Shown: piece after piece, positions 44,950-56,149 of the stretch | Layout: the number at the start of each line of letters is the position of its first letter | How positions within the stretch are numbered: the stretch's first letter is position 1 | Assembly: GCF_028372415.1 (NCBI RefSeq) | Contig: NC_092877.1 | Span: 213,334,116-213,398,115, forward strand | Direction: 5' to 3' | Length of the DNA stretch: 64,000 bases | From: Notamacropus eugenii | Taxonomy: Eukaryota > Chordata > Mammalia > Diprotodontia > Macropodidae | Notes under the pieces: model-generated | Databases searched by the model: none | Told to the model about the DNA's origin: nothing | Seen by the model: only the letters and a program-made list of their open reading frames with translations | Translations under genes and position numbers: made by a program

Positions 44950-45467
44950 GAGAAAAGATGGTAGAGTGGAAGAAAGCTGAACAGCAAGTTCTTGTCTCTA
45001 AAACTCCAAACACAAGAGACAGAGAGAAAGGTCTGTGGATAAGAGGGACAAGTCCCACCAGGAGCAAAATGCTCGGTGAAGAAAACTCCAGCACCCAGGG
45101 AGAGGTTGTGTACCAAGGAAGCAAGAGGTCCCAGCCTCATACCAAGGCATTAACTATGCCAGAAAATTAGAACTGGCACAGGTGCAAATGAGCAGTTTTG
45201 TCACCCAGTACTCAGTTCCGAGTCACAGATGCAGGACACACTTGAACATGAGGAGTAACTTTTCCTATTTCAGTTAAGGAGGCCTTGGGAGATATACCAA
45301 GAAAGGACAAAGTTCCAAAGCTAGCAACAGCAGTGGTGAGACTCAGGCCCCAGGGATAGAGGGATTCTGGACCTGGAGCAGACCCTGGCCCTGACCCCCA
45401 CTGTGACCATGGAGAAGTGGCATCACCAGAAGGATAGGCTATTGCTGGGGTTGGAAGCTCAATTCCG
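44950..45467 (+). mobile_element. L1-type 5' UTR-like fragment (tentative)
   Basis: It starts aaaagatggtagagtggaag, resembling the 'aagatggcggagtagaag' head of marsupial L1 copies (compare 6300 and 36957), then runs as moderately GC-rich text. It stops where the LTR begins. It could instead be unique sequence. Confidence 0.3.
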
Positions 45468-46030
45468 TGTGGGCAGTCTCGGGTGGGTAAAGGTGGGAAC
45501 TTCTAAATCTTAGAGTTCTCACAGAGACCCCCTAGGAAACGACTGGGAATCGAGGTGAACCAAGCTATCTCGTGTATTTCCGCCTCTTCCCATGAGAAAC
45601 GTGATGGGAGAGAGCTCTCCCCGCCCTCGAGATTGTCCCGGATCTGGGCACACCTAACAGGCACGGTATTCAGATGCAAACTATGCAGCTGGAGAGCTTA
45701 AGTAGGATCAGGAAAGCCTGAAAGTTCTCTTGGGCGGAGGGGCCACGTGTGAGGACAACAAGGCTCCGCTTTTCCTCTCTCCGCTCTTCCCTCCCCCTCT
45801 CTCCCCACTTACACTTCTACTTCCAATCTCTTATTGTAAGATCTTTGCCTCCTTGGGAGATCTTTCTTCACTCCCTCCTAAGGAAGAATTCCCCCTGCAC
45901 TTGTAACCGAGACCCTGAAATAAAGCTCAACCCTTGTTCGACTCTGATAGGTCTCTTCTCTCATACGAGTATCCGGTTTGGCCAGCCGAAGACCTCCGAT
46001 AGAGGTAAGGTAAGACTCGGGTAGCCCACA
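45468..46030 (+). mobile_element. CpG-rich solo ERV LTR, likely class I-like
   Basis: It has a perfect 7-bp terminal inverted repeat, TGTGGGC...GCCCACA, over 563 bp. Parts are a GC-rich U3 with a gggcggagg GC-box-like motif (45733) next to an E-box (ccacgtg), and a polyadenylation signal AATAAA at 45919-45924. A short U5 follows. CpG density is the highest in the window, which suggests it is younger than the other repeats. No polypurine tract precedes it and no primer-binding site follows, so it is a solo LTR. The bases on its two sides do not show a matching target duplication. Confidence 0.7.
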
Positions 46031-46049
46031 GGCCTCTAGGCCTGTCAGG

Positions 46050-47726
46050 CTATACATAACATTTGACAAATATACACACTAATATGGTGGTGAGAAGCGT
46101 GATCTCCCACAAACAAATTACATTTTGATCACTGTAGCGTGTCCCTGAAGCTTTTTGAGTGCTTAATGTGAACCCCCCAGGAAGTGGTCTTTGAATTAAC
46201 AAATATTGTGCCTTAGATAAAGAAGTATGGAACCGACCCTAGCACCAAAGAGAAGCTGGATCCCAAGTCTCTGATCAAACTGAACTTTATAAAAAATAAT
46301 GAAGGTAAATACCATTGCTTAGTGCTGTTCACTGGCTTCATCAATAACTCTATATTGTGGCAATACAGTCAACTGGCAAAATGTATCCTTCTGAGACAGT
46401 GAGGCAGGCATCAAGGTAACAAGAATTATGAAGATTTCATGACTGGTGAGCTCTTTTTGCACCAGAACATCCTGATTCTCCAGGATCCCATGAACCTAGA
46501 CAAGTTTAATATGGTCAATTTTTATCATGTTAAGTACAGTCTAAGAGTCCTACACCCAGAGGAAGAGAAAGTCAGGTAGGACCTGACTTATTTATCTGAG
46601 AAGCACCAATGGTGAGATCACAGAGACCCTGCAAGAACTTTACAAAGACTTTAGAAGGGACGAAATACAGGTTATAATGCTGAGGGCTCTGGAGAAGAAA
46701 AAGTTAGACAAGCTGAATGTGGCTCATAATTCCACTGGGAAGATCACTGCCTCTGTAACATTCATAACCATGGTGTCTAAAACAACCCATGAAATAGAAG
46801 CCATTGATGATGAGGCCTTCTGGTATAGGTTTGTAAAGAAGAAAGGTTATATATGGCTACGCACCAACAAGGGGGACCTCAACCAGGAACTGCACTGTGA
46901 CATGACTCCAAAAAATGTGAAAACTTCATCAAGCTCTGCAAAAAATAATTATTACAATGGTCCAATTTTCCACAGGTCAATTGGGAACTTTGTGATCTAA
47001 GGTGGAGATCTAACTGGAAAGAGAACAGAGGGCAAGTCCTACTGGGGGAAGCCCTTTAAAGATGAGTTCTGGCCTCACCTGTGGCACACAGGCCAAGGTA
47101 TTCTCAGCATGACCAACTCCATGCCCAGCTGCAATAAGTGTCAGGTTTTGTCTTTGTTTTTGTTTTTCAACAATTTTTCCAACCCCTGCTTATCTGGGCA
47201 AGAAACACACCATCTGTGGAAGAGTTGCTGGTGTCTTTGACCTCCTCACAGTCTTGGAACTGAAGGAGGATATTCTAATGGATTTTGTCATGTTTTTTAT
47301 AGGCCCATATGAAAAGGCAGATAGACTGGTGAAGAGTAAGAGAGAAAAGACTGGAGAAGGAGAGCCCTCCCCAAGGCAAAGGCCACAGTCAAAATTGGAG
47401 AGTTCAAGGTCTTGGACTTATAGTCAGGGAGTGGGCAAATATATCTCCTCCAAAGCCACAAAATGATCTGCAGAGAAAGACCTTCACCAGCTGGGGCTCT
47501 GGGGACTTCATTTCCTGGTAAAGGCAGGAAAATTCCAGTTGGAATTTTGAGCCCACTGGTGACAGAGTCAGTTCAAGGTCTGGCACAGGCCTTGGTTCCA
47601 AAGGTATAGAATTAGGAAAAAATCTTTGTAGAGCTACCAATTTGAAGAGAAAGAGGATTGAGTGAAGGGGGAGGAGATGTTGTCCTGAAATAAAGCAGTA
47701 TGCTCTTAAGGAAAAAGAAAGAAATA
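46050..47726 (+). pseudogene. PPIL2: PPIL2 processed pseudogene (retrocopy)
   Basis: This is a broken retrocopy of PPIL2 (CYC4/Cyp60), a nuclear protein of about 520 residues with an N-terminal U-box and a cyclophilin-type peptidyl-prolyl isomerase domain. It is intronless. The first matched codons (YITFDKYTH, 46053) correspond to about residue 15 of the parent, so the copy is slightly 5'-truncated. The U-box region follows: GGEKRDLPQTN (46084), KYGTDPSTKEKLDPKSLIKL near 46220-46285. A 107-residue stretch stays open at 46677-47000 and ends IFHRSIGNFVI inside the cyclophilin domain. The C-terminal motif GVGKYIS lies at 47431, and the terminal Trp codon and stop are at 47516-47521. A 3' UTR with AATAAA (47689-47694) and an A-rich tail (47710-47726) complete it. 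Stops (for example in the U-box part) and frameshifts show it is inactive. Confidence 0.9.
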
Positions 47727-47734
47727 TAGTAGAT

Positions 47735-47900
47735 AGGTCATGGTATCTCTTATGTCAGATTAAAGAATCTGGAATTAATTTGTTTGACAATGGAGAGCCA
47801 TTGAAGGTTTTTGAATGCAAGAATCTCGTTATCAGAGCTGTGCTTTATGAAGACTGATCAGATACCAGTTCGTAAAAATTATTTGAAGGGAGTGAGGATA
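47735..47900 (+). repeat. Family C repeat fragment
   Basis: It contains taaagaatctggaattaatt, gacaatggagagccattgaa and ggtttttgaatgcaagaatc, the same order as in 14380-14480 of the family C copy. Confidence 0.45.
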
Positions 47901-47999
47901 AAGGCATTGAAGGACAGTGCTGCACTCCTCATCTCAGTATTTTTTATATACTTTTTGCCTATTTCACATTTTCTTATACATGTATATAATTCTTACTTG

Positions 48000-48106
48000 A
48001 AAGAGGGTGAGCTTCTTCAGTGCAACAGTTCTTTCATTTTGGTGTTTGTATCCCAATGCCTGTTACCAATGGCACACAGTAGACACTTAATAAATCCTTC
48101 TTGATT
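48000..48106 (+). mobile_element. L2 3' tail
   Basis: It has gagggtgagcttcttcagtg, ggtgtttgtatcccaatgcc, gcacacagtagacacttaat and aaatccttcttga. Confidence 0.75.
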
Positions 48107-48269
48107 ATTCGTCTAGGCAAAAGACAATGAGTTTCTAAATTAAAATGTCATAAAAAACTGTCATTGATATTGACATTCCACTTGCAGATTTGAATTTTCC
48201 TTTATCTTTTTCCCTCCTCTTTATCCTAATATTCTCCACCATGCTTTCCTCACTTAAATTCAGATATTT

Positions 48270-48370
48270 GCACACACACACAGACACACAGACACACACA
48301 TATGCACATGCATACATATATATGCATATTATGTGCATATGCACATATATACATATATATATACACACAC
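48270..48370. repeat. (CA)n and alternating purine-pyrimidine tract
   Basis: A CA/GACA array is followed by about 70 bases of alternating purine-pyrimidine text that includes self-complementary pieces such as gtgcatatgcac (48333-48344). The 64-80 residue frames over it are artefacts. Confidence 0.85.
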
Positions 48371-48569
48371 GGAACAATACTGCTTTGTCATCCTTTCTTA
48401 TATCACCTTTTCTTTCTCAACAAGATATATAAGGTGTATAACTTTTGAACAAAGCATATCAGCCAATAACATGAGTAGTAAACATGAAAATAGAAGGATT
48501 TGTGGTGTCAGAATCCATAGGATTTAGCTAACAGGCATATATGAGAAAAGTCATGAGGATAACAACCAA

Positions 48570-48900
48570 GTTTTCAATCTAGGTGACGGGAAGACTCATG
48601 GTACCATTAACACAAATAAAGACGTTAGGGGTGGGGTGAATTGATCTGAAGAAGAAAGGTAAAGAGGTTGATTTATGATATGTTAAATTATATTTACCTT
48701 TTCAATCCACTGAATTTACCAAGTAATGGTAAAGCTTGAGCTACTGTTCAGATGACAGAAAGGCCAGGGCAAGAGAATATAGATTTGGGGAGTCATTTGA
48801 AAGGAATTGATGGCTAAGCCTACGGGAATTGGGAAAATTGTCAAGGGAGAGTGCAGAAAGAAGAGAAAGGAAGCAAGATCAGTACCTCAATGAAAAATTA
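48570..48900 (+). repeat. Family C repeat fragment
   Basis: It includes gaagactcatggtaccatta, acacaaataaagacgttagg and gagtgcagaaagaagagaaa. The order resembles that at 14700-15100. Confidence 0.35.
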
Positions 48901-48919
48901 TCTAAAAAAAATTCTGGCA

Positions 48920-49010
48920 ATCTAAAGTTGAACAAATTGTAGCATATGAATGGGATGAAATTCTATTGTTTTATAAGGAAGAAAGAAATAGAAAATTTTA
49001 AAAGAACAAG
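48920..49010 (+). mobile_element. L1 3' UTR fragment
   Basis: It reads gttgaacaaattgtagcata, tgaatgggatgaaattctat and tgttttataaggaagaaaga. It matches the 'ctgaacaaattgtggtatatgaatgtaatgg' block. Confidence 0.5.
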
Positions 49011-50024
49011 AAAAAACTAGCATTAACTGTTGAAGTTAGTAAAGTCATATATAACAATATCAATATTATTTTAAAAGTAGAAGACTTTCTAAACTGATAA
49101 AAAAAGAAATGAGCAGAGAGCTATATATATGATGCTGAAAGAATAACTTTGAAGGCTATAAAATCTATGATCAACTGAATATACATTTAAAATTGCAGAG
49201 GACTGATGAGACATACCATGTCCTTCCTAACAGAGAAATTAGAGATTCAGGATATAAACAGGACAGATATTTTTTGAACATGGCAAATGAGGGAATTTGT
49301 TTTGCTTGACTATTGGTGTTTATTATAAGGAATTTCTTTATCTTTTTTTAAATGGGGGAATAGATAAAAATATGTTAATGTCACTTAAAAATAAAGCTAG
49401 TTTAAAATAATGTAAAGATGTTTGTAGGGAGAGGAAAGTGCACTCATAGAAGGAAAGGATCTGGAGATGGAAAACAATAATTGATGAAATGAGGTCATGT
49501 CAGATATGGGATTGTATAAGATCAAATCAAGGGCACAAGTAAAGGTACTACATTGAGCATAAAGTAGAACCATTTATTTTTCCTGAAAGGAGGTAATAAA
49601 GGCATTGAGAATAATATAGAGAGAGACAGTTTAAGTGGGAAAGGAAAGAAAAAAAAAAGTTGCCAGAGGATAGTCTTTAAGTTTTCAGTTTGTTGGGGGC
49701 TAATTCATCCTCAGAGAATGTACAAGTTGAAGATGAGCTTGAGAATTTGTTTTGGAAGCCGATTAAGTGGATAATGCAACAGGGAATTGACAAGACATAG
49801 GTTTATAGTTAGAGTAAGTAGAAATCCATTCTTTCTGAGTTATCCATTTGAATGAGTCAATAGGTATGTCCAGACATGAAAAATTCCAATATGAATTTTC
49901 AGAATCTTTGAGGGAAAAATAATACTGATATTAGACATAGAGTTAGGCATAAATGTAGTTATAGATTTAAATATAGATATAGATGATATGGATGCAGATT
50001 AGAGATGGACACCTTTGGCAGTGT
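49011..50024. other. Mostly unassigned, partly family C-like
   Basis: Purine-rich text at 49440-49850 (atctggagatggaaaacaat, gaatttgttttggaagccga) may be an old family C remnant. No gene. Confidence 0.35.
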
Positions 50025-50250
50025 TGTTTAGCAGATAGAGTTGATGTTGGTATCCAGAAGAACTGAGTTCAGATACAGACTGACTCATGCTAGCTATGTG
50101 ATGTGCAAGGCACTTCACCTCTTAGTGTCCTAGGTCACCCTCTGAAACTGAAAATTATAGAACAGTTGTAAATCTGCATTGATAAAACTTGTCTCATCAG
50201 AAGTTACCTATACTGATGAAATAATAGGTTCTTTCCATAAAAAAGGGTTT
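50025..50250 (+). mobile_element. MAR1-type CORE-SINE
   Basis: It has ccagaagaactgagttcaga, tgatgtgcaaggcacttcac, ctcttagtgtcctaggtcac, aatctgcattgataaaactt and tactgatgaaataatagg. Confidence 0.7.
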
Positions 50251-52189
50251 TGGATATAGATATACATTTAGATAGATATCACTATTCTACTATATAATAC
50301 TACCTGGTAGAATGTCAGAATGAAATCAAGTGCCTTAATGGATGACCAACTAAATGAAATGAAATGTATCAACAGATCAGAAAGTTCAATCTCTTCCATT
50401 TAATTGGATGGTCTGGAAAAACTTCAACAAAATGGAGCAGATTCAAAAGCTTCCTGTATCCGTAACCAGTTCTGTATTTTGTGGTGAAGTTTTGCAAAAC
50501 TCTAAATTTTAAATGGAGAAAATTTCTCCCCCACTTTAAAAACAAACAAACAAAAACCATGTAAGTCATACTCGAAACACATTTACTTTTTTGTTACTTT
50601 GGAGTGGATCAGAATCCTATCTATTAGCATTTCACATCATGTAAAAATATTTGCTTTGTACGTCGTTCTAAAAATAGCTACAGAGAAAAAACTTATTTCA
50701 AGAGTTGATGAATATATCCATTACTTTCACATAAATGGAGGCTTGAGGCAGACAATTGAGAAGTGACCACTTTTGAATGTTTGTCCCCAAATATATAAAC
50801 AGTCCTTTCTATATTTAAAAGATCACTTTGCATGTGTTTCCTAAGTTCGGAAGTGCTTTTCTGTTTTCTCTTTAAAACAATATTTGCAGCATTTTTATTT
50901 TTTTTAAGTCAATTCAGTATCTTTAAAAAAGTTATTTTCATTCTTTGGCATTAATTCTAATGAAAAATGACATATAAGTGGGTGTTTCTGACAACAGGGG
51001 CCTAATTTCCATCAAGAAAAGAATTAAAAAAGGAAGGAACACAAAAAGAGAACTGTAGCCCATTGAAGTTGAATCTCTTGAATTTCTCTTGTCCATTTAT
51101 TTTAGACCTGTCTTTTCCCTCTCTTACCAGTACAATTCTCACTGCCCCAGGCTGTGCTCCTTCTTGGAGAGTCACACATGGTACTTAGACCCTCTAAAAC
51201 ATTCTTAAGAGCAGTACAGGCTCTAATCTCTCCCAGGAGACCAGAAGAGTCCCATCTGTAACAATTGGAGCTCCTGTCAGCCTGAGGACCATAGAATTCA
51301 GTCACTTCCTAACCAGGGTCTCCCACAGGTCACACTCTCCATTGCCACTGAGGCAAGTGGAAAGGTCTGAATCTTTGACATCTTTGACTCATAGTGACAA
51401 TGCAAAATTAAAGTTCATAGAAATAGCTGTTGCTGCATCTGGACCATGCTGCGGTGTGCTGTGTCTGTGTCAGAAGGAAGGCGTCACTCAATGCCCCTTT
51501 CCAGCCAAGTTTTCCAGAATTCATTTACAAGCTTTGCACATGTTTTTCTCTTCTTTCTTCAGAAACTGGACTCTTCCTACAAAACCTACAGTCTTCTGTG
51601 ACAGTTGTTTTCTGCCTTTAAGTCTTTGCAGTATTTTACATCTCCCTGTACCTCCCTTCTTTTCTTCCTTTTCTAAATCCCAGCTCCTATAAAACCTTTA
51701 ATATTATTTCCCTATTGTTTGTTGTTTTTAATTTAAGGGACCCTACACCAATATTATTCCCACGGAGCATCAAAAAAAAAAAAATTCAGTCCCTGGGAAG
51801 CATTACTAAGAAGTTTGTAATGACCATAGACAGAAAAATAACCCATGAAATGATCAAGTTTGCTACATTCTCTCACAATAACATGCTTTTTTTCCACATG
51901 CATATATCAAAAAGAAATACAAGGACGCTTTGCAGATTATTCAAATGTCAGATAAAGCAGAAATTAGCTTTCATCTACATGTCCTTCCTCTTCTCCCCTC
52001 CCTGATGGCTCACCCATCCCCCCATCACCATCTGTACTAGAGTCTGTGGTAGATTTCTCTATTAACAAAGCCCTACCCATTCGACCTATTGATTCTGCTT
52101 TAATTCACCCCCCTGCCTCCCTCCTTTTCCCTCTTCCCTTCTCCCACCCTGCCTACAAGGAACAATTCATATGGTTGATTCCTTTGTCT
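50251..52189. other. Repeat-poor stretch, no gene recognised
   Basis: Short frames occur (51342-51692, 116 residues; 51715-52005, 96 residues), all without known domains. A polypyrimidine-AG sequence (tttctcttctttcttcag, 51545-51562) looks like a 3' splice site. No matching exon can be argued, so I do not call one. Confidence 0.45.
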
Positions 52190-52500
52190 CCTGAGTTATG
52201 GTTTGGGAAACATGTCCTCTCTTCCGTAGTTCTTCAGGGACATTCCGAGGCCAGTGTGGGCTGTCAAACTTTCATTAAAACCCTGGATGAAGAGACAAAT
52301 TCTTCGCTTTCTCCAGCCATGTTTCCCCTGCTGTTCCTGGCACTCTTGTCATGGAGAATTCACTTGAGCTTGCATGTCGTGAGGGAGAATAGGACAGCCC
52401 TTCCCAGAATTTTACAGCTTATTAGCAAACATTGTGCTTCACTCTATGCTCAGTGTTTCATTAAAAAATTAATGTCTATGGAATGAGCTTTCAATATAAA
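52190..52500. promoter_or_regulatory. Candidate conserved non-coding element, overlapping the longest non-repetitive ORF
   Basis: The block is free of recognised repeats and ends in AT-rich text with a TTAATG homeodomain-like core. A 146-residue frame (52046-52486) spans it. That frame starts MVDFSINKALPIRPID, has no recognisable domain and lacks a clear poly-A or splice context. Function is inferred only. Confidence 0.25.
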
Positions 52501-52717
52501 ATTACAAGGAGGTGAATTTTTTATTTTATTTTAAAAAACATTAGTCTTCTCAATAATTCATACTTCTCCACACCCCCCCCTTGGTCTCACTAAATATTAA
52601 ATAGGATAAAGTTAAACATTTGAAAACTAAATGTAGGCTTTATTCTCTCAAAGGATCTATGTTTTCATCCTACTTGAACATTTTTAGAGGTGGCACATGT
52701 GACAGATGTGAGCCAGC

Positions 52718-52719
<2 letters not shown>

Positions 52720-52776
<57 letters not shown>

Positions 52777-52781
52777 TGTGT
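52720..52781. repeat. (TG)n microsatellite
   Basis: About 30 TG units with one TA interruption. Confidence 0.95.
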
Positions 52782-53454
52782 TTCCACTTAGTTTGAATCT
52801 ATTGGATAAAGGAGTTTATGTATATGCTGTCTTGGACCTATGAGAGGCTGACAAGAATCCATAGATTACACATGTTGGAAAACAAAACAGGAAGCACCCA
52901 AATGGAAAATAAAAGAAAATTCCTCCCCAGGCTACGTCTACTCACTAGAAAGGGAAAGTCAGAGTTGGCCTTTAGCCAGCGAATCTGGTCAGTACAGGCA
53001 GAATGCCTAGATAATTTTAGGCCATATTCTAATGTTACAGATTCTTTCTCCACAAAAACCTTCACTTCTTCCTTTAGTTATTTGAGTAATAGAAGAATTT
53101 GGGAGGAGGTGGATCTTTTTATTTCTTCTACTGAAATATCTGCATGTTATCTGTTTTGAACTAGTCACAAAAATTTGATATGACCTGACTGAGTCCTTGA
53201 CAATGCATATCTTTTCATGATTGTAATTGTTTCTAACAGGCTTGAAATTATATTTCAAAACAAAATAAAACAATAACTTGGTATCTGATTTACACTGTAC
53301 TTTTTCATGCAAGAGAGACACTACAGTTTACACCCATTTTGTTACATTAATATTTGTAATTTACATCTAAAATAGATAGTTGGTCCTTCCAACTTCAAAT
53401 CTGTTGTCCTAGAATTTTTTATGTTTTTTATTTATAATGATAAAATTCCTTTCT
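52782..53454. other. No recognised feature
   Basis: A 113-residue plus frame (52818-53159) and a 104-residue minus frame (53007-53321) overlap. Neither resembles a known family. No confident repeat. Confidence 0.45.
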
Positions 53455-53572
53455 ACTGTAATATCATAATGATGATAACTCACATTTATACTACCCTTTA
53501 CAGCTGTTTCCTCACAACTTTGTAAGGTAGACAGTATATGCATCACTATGCCCATTTTACAGATGAGGAAAC
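53455..53572 (-). mobile_element. MIR
   Basis: It contains actcacatttatactaccct, ttacagctgtttcctcacaa and cccattttacagatgaggaa. Confidence 0.65.
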
Positions 53573-53691
53573 TCATTATGTGCTTATTGACCTGGATACC
53601 TATGGAAAAGGAAAGTCTATGGAAAGCATGGTATGCTTTCACAGAAAGTATCTTCGGTTTTGAAGTGTCTAATTTTTTTTAATGATTAGGG

Positions 53692-53693
<2 letters not shown>

Positions 53694-53723
<30 letters not shown>
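53694..53723. repeat. (TG)n microsatellite
   Basis: About 14 TG units. Confidence 0.9.
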
Positions 53724-53726
<3 letters not shown>

Positions 53727-53779
53727 GAAAGTTTAGATCTATGATTTTCTGAGTGTGGAGAGTTCTCAGGGTAGAAATC

Positions 53780-53958
53780 ACCTCCACTGATGCATATAAG
53801 CAACTTATCTGTATCTTACAGTATTATGGGGCACTGAGAGTATAAATGCCTTATCCATGGTCAAAAAGCCAGCATGTGTCAGAGACAGGATTTGGCCCCA
53901 AATCTTCCTGATTCCAAGGCCAATTCTCTATCCACTACATCATATTACCTCTTGAATG
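53780..53958 (-). mobile_element. SINE (MAR type)
   Basis: It reads ttatccatggtcaaaaagcc, gtgtcagagacaggatttgg, ccccaaatcttcctgattcc and tctctatccactacatcata. Confidence 0.65.
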
Positions 53959-54180
53959 TGTCAGATAACAGTAGAAAATCCTTGTTCTCAAATCTTCTAC
54001 AGGGATGTAACAGATGAAACTGAGAAAATTTATTTTTCGAGTTCAAAAACAAACATTAGAAAAAAAAGGCTCATTGAAGGTCAGAACGGTGCTGGGGTAG
54101 CAAATCTGAATCCAGCCACCAACCCAATATGCCAGCCTATTAGAAGAGATTAAAGTCTCACATATCTCAATTCAACCTTC

Positions 54181-54429
54181 TGTTTAGGGAACTTCCATAA
54201 ACAAGCTAGTAATGTCATCACCAGGGAAACAAACAAGTGAAATTGATGCATGACTTCCCCCTGAGTGCATCTGTGCTACCTAGCATAGGCATTGGTGATG
54301 TTGTCTATTTAAACAGGCTTCCCTGTCTCCCCCTCCCCACACCACCCCCGACCCTTCTGTACAGATACTGCCACTTGCTGTAACTATGAAATAAAGATTT
54401 GTAATGACTTGGAATACAGTTCATTTACA
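54181..54429 (+). mobile_element. Possible short ERV LTR
   Basis: It has promoter-like tctatttaaacaggc (54305-54319), a C-rich stretch, and gaaataaagatttgtaatga with AATAAA at about 54390, followed within 40 bases by a TTTACA end. That spacing is typical of an LTR of mixed age. The boundaries are guesses and no duplication was found. Confidence 0.4.
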
Positions 54430-55184
54430 AGGTGATATAAACTGTGGGTTGTAGGTTGGGTTTACAATATGATGGAAATGTTAATCTATGACACAGATCC
54501 TGCTTTCATGTTTTATTAATGACATCTGCAACATATTTGCAAGATATTTTACATAATATGTTAATTTACCAAAATGGGAAGGAAGGGGCTGATAATTGCA
54601 TATGAAATTAGCACTCACTCTATGCCAAAGCTGAATACATAATACTTCTGTAGACTTTGTTAGGGTTGTGACATACTACAGATTTGGTCAATAGAGTGAT
54701 AATGATAAACTCATTTTTCAGGAAGTGAACTTAGACTCTTCTTGTCTGGATTTGAACATGAAACCATAGATTCAGTTGAAAACCTATACTTTGGATGGAC
54801 TTAACAGCCAATATACTATATAAAGATTTTTTTTTTTTAATCACACTGTGGTATCCTCAAATGAAATGAAGTCTGGCATTTGTCTCTTCCACAAGACTGT
54901 TGGCAAAAGATTCCAGGCCACCTTATGAATGTGATTATCTCATGATAATCATCCTAGTATCATGGAATTTGAAAATGCCACGCTTTTATCCACTTTACTT
55001 TCTGTAGGGATTTACCACAGCAGGTCTGGGACTTGGCAGAGGTCATCTGAGAATCATCTCAAGAAAGCAGATGGTGAGAAGATCCAGATCATCCAAATCT
55101 CACATTGTTGCTTCTGTCATAAAACCAAACTTTAAGGCTGCAGCACACTACTTTAATTCCAAGACTTGAATATTATATATATTA
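54430..55184. other. No recognised feature
   Basis: A poly-T run lies near 54827-54838. Nothing else is assignable. Confidence 0.5.
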
Positions 55185-55322
55185 CTGCCTACCTCCACTT
55201 CCTTATCTGTAAAACAGAGATGATTATAGGACCTGACTCCCAGGATTGTGAGAATGAAATAAGATAATATTTGGAAAGTACTTTGCAAATCTTAAGATGT
55301 TATTATATAATGCTACTACAAA
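55185..55322 (+). mobile_element. MIR 3' half
   Basis: It contains ctacctccacttccttatct, gtaaaacagagatgattata, gaaagtactttgcaaatctt and ttattatataatgc. Confidence 0.65.
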
Positions 55323-55659
55323 AGCTAACGTTAAATTGCTATCTAGTGCCATTTAAAAATGATTATGATCAGGTATTCCTACCAATCCCTTGTTTCAAAA
55401 AAAATGTTTGAAGCACACACATTAGCAATGTCTTCTATTAGATCTGATTGCAGGTAAAATGCGCTTTCTTCCTAGGTGTCAAGTGGAGAAGGGTACAAGA
55501 CTAGGGTGAATTATTAGAATATAGCCTGAATTGTTAATGGTTTACAAGTCACTACCATTATCTAAGAGCAGTATAGTAGAAGTCGAAGACAAGTCAGTAT
55601 AGTAGAATGAGTGCTTAACTTGGAGATTCAGGAACCTAGTCACATGACCTGTAACTTTG

Positions 55660-55836
55660 ACTTCTCCAAGGTGCTGGTGGGTTCTCTACTCCCACCCTTC
55701 ACAGAGATCTTCAAGCAAAGGATAGATGACTACTCTTTGGGACTCTTGTCAAGGGCATTCTTGGCCAGGCACACATCAGACTAGAGGGTCAATGAGGTCC
55801 CTTCAAATTCAGAGATTTTATGATAAAAAGTAGTAG
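55660..55836 (+). mobile_element. CR1/L3 LINE 3' region
   Basis: It shows gagatcttcaagcaaaggat, agatgactactctttgggac, agggtcaatgaggtcccttc and aaattcagagattttatgat. Confidence 0.7.
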
Positions 55837-55954
55837 TGGTAGAAATACTATTAGAAGGAAATGCTTTGTAAACCTTTCAGTGCTATGGAGAGTTGTTATT
55901 CCTAATGAGTTTTTCATGAAGATCAAATGATATAGTGTATATTAAATAATTAAA

Positions 55955-56042
55955 TGTAATCTATATATGTACATATGTATATTGTATATATAAATACTTA
56001 CATATATGTATATATATAGTTACATAAATATATATGGTTATA
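55955..56042. repeat. (TATG/TATA)n AT-rich tract
   Basis: Alternating AT text including tatatatagttacataaata. Confidence 0.8.
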
Positions 56043-56149
56043 ATTTTCATGTACTCATAAAAAGGGCTTGCTGGTCTCACAGTTTTCTCTGCAACAGAAT
56101 CTACCACACCATTTACTCCTGCTTAGAAAACCTCCAAAAAAACAGTTGA

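Noticed and set aside
45468-46030. Complete provirus next to the LTR
   Set aside because: No polypurine tract before it and no primer-binding site after it, and no second LTR downstream within the window. It is a solo LTR.
46230-47525. Ribosomal-protein pseudogene
   Set aside because: First considered because processed ribosomal copies are common. The motif order (IKLNFIKNNEGKYHC, HRSIGNFVI, GVGKYIS, terminal FISW) matches PPIL2 throughout.
51545-51700. Splice-acceptor-like pyrimidine-AG (51545-51562) with downstream frame
   Set aside because: No partner donor or known exon, and the downstream frame closes quickly. Pyrimidine-AG motifs are common.
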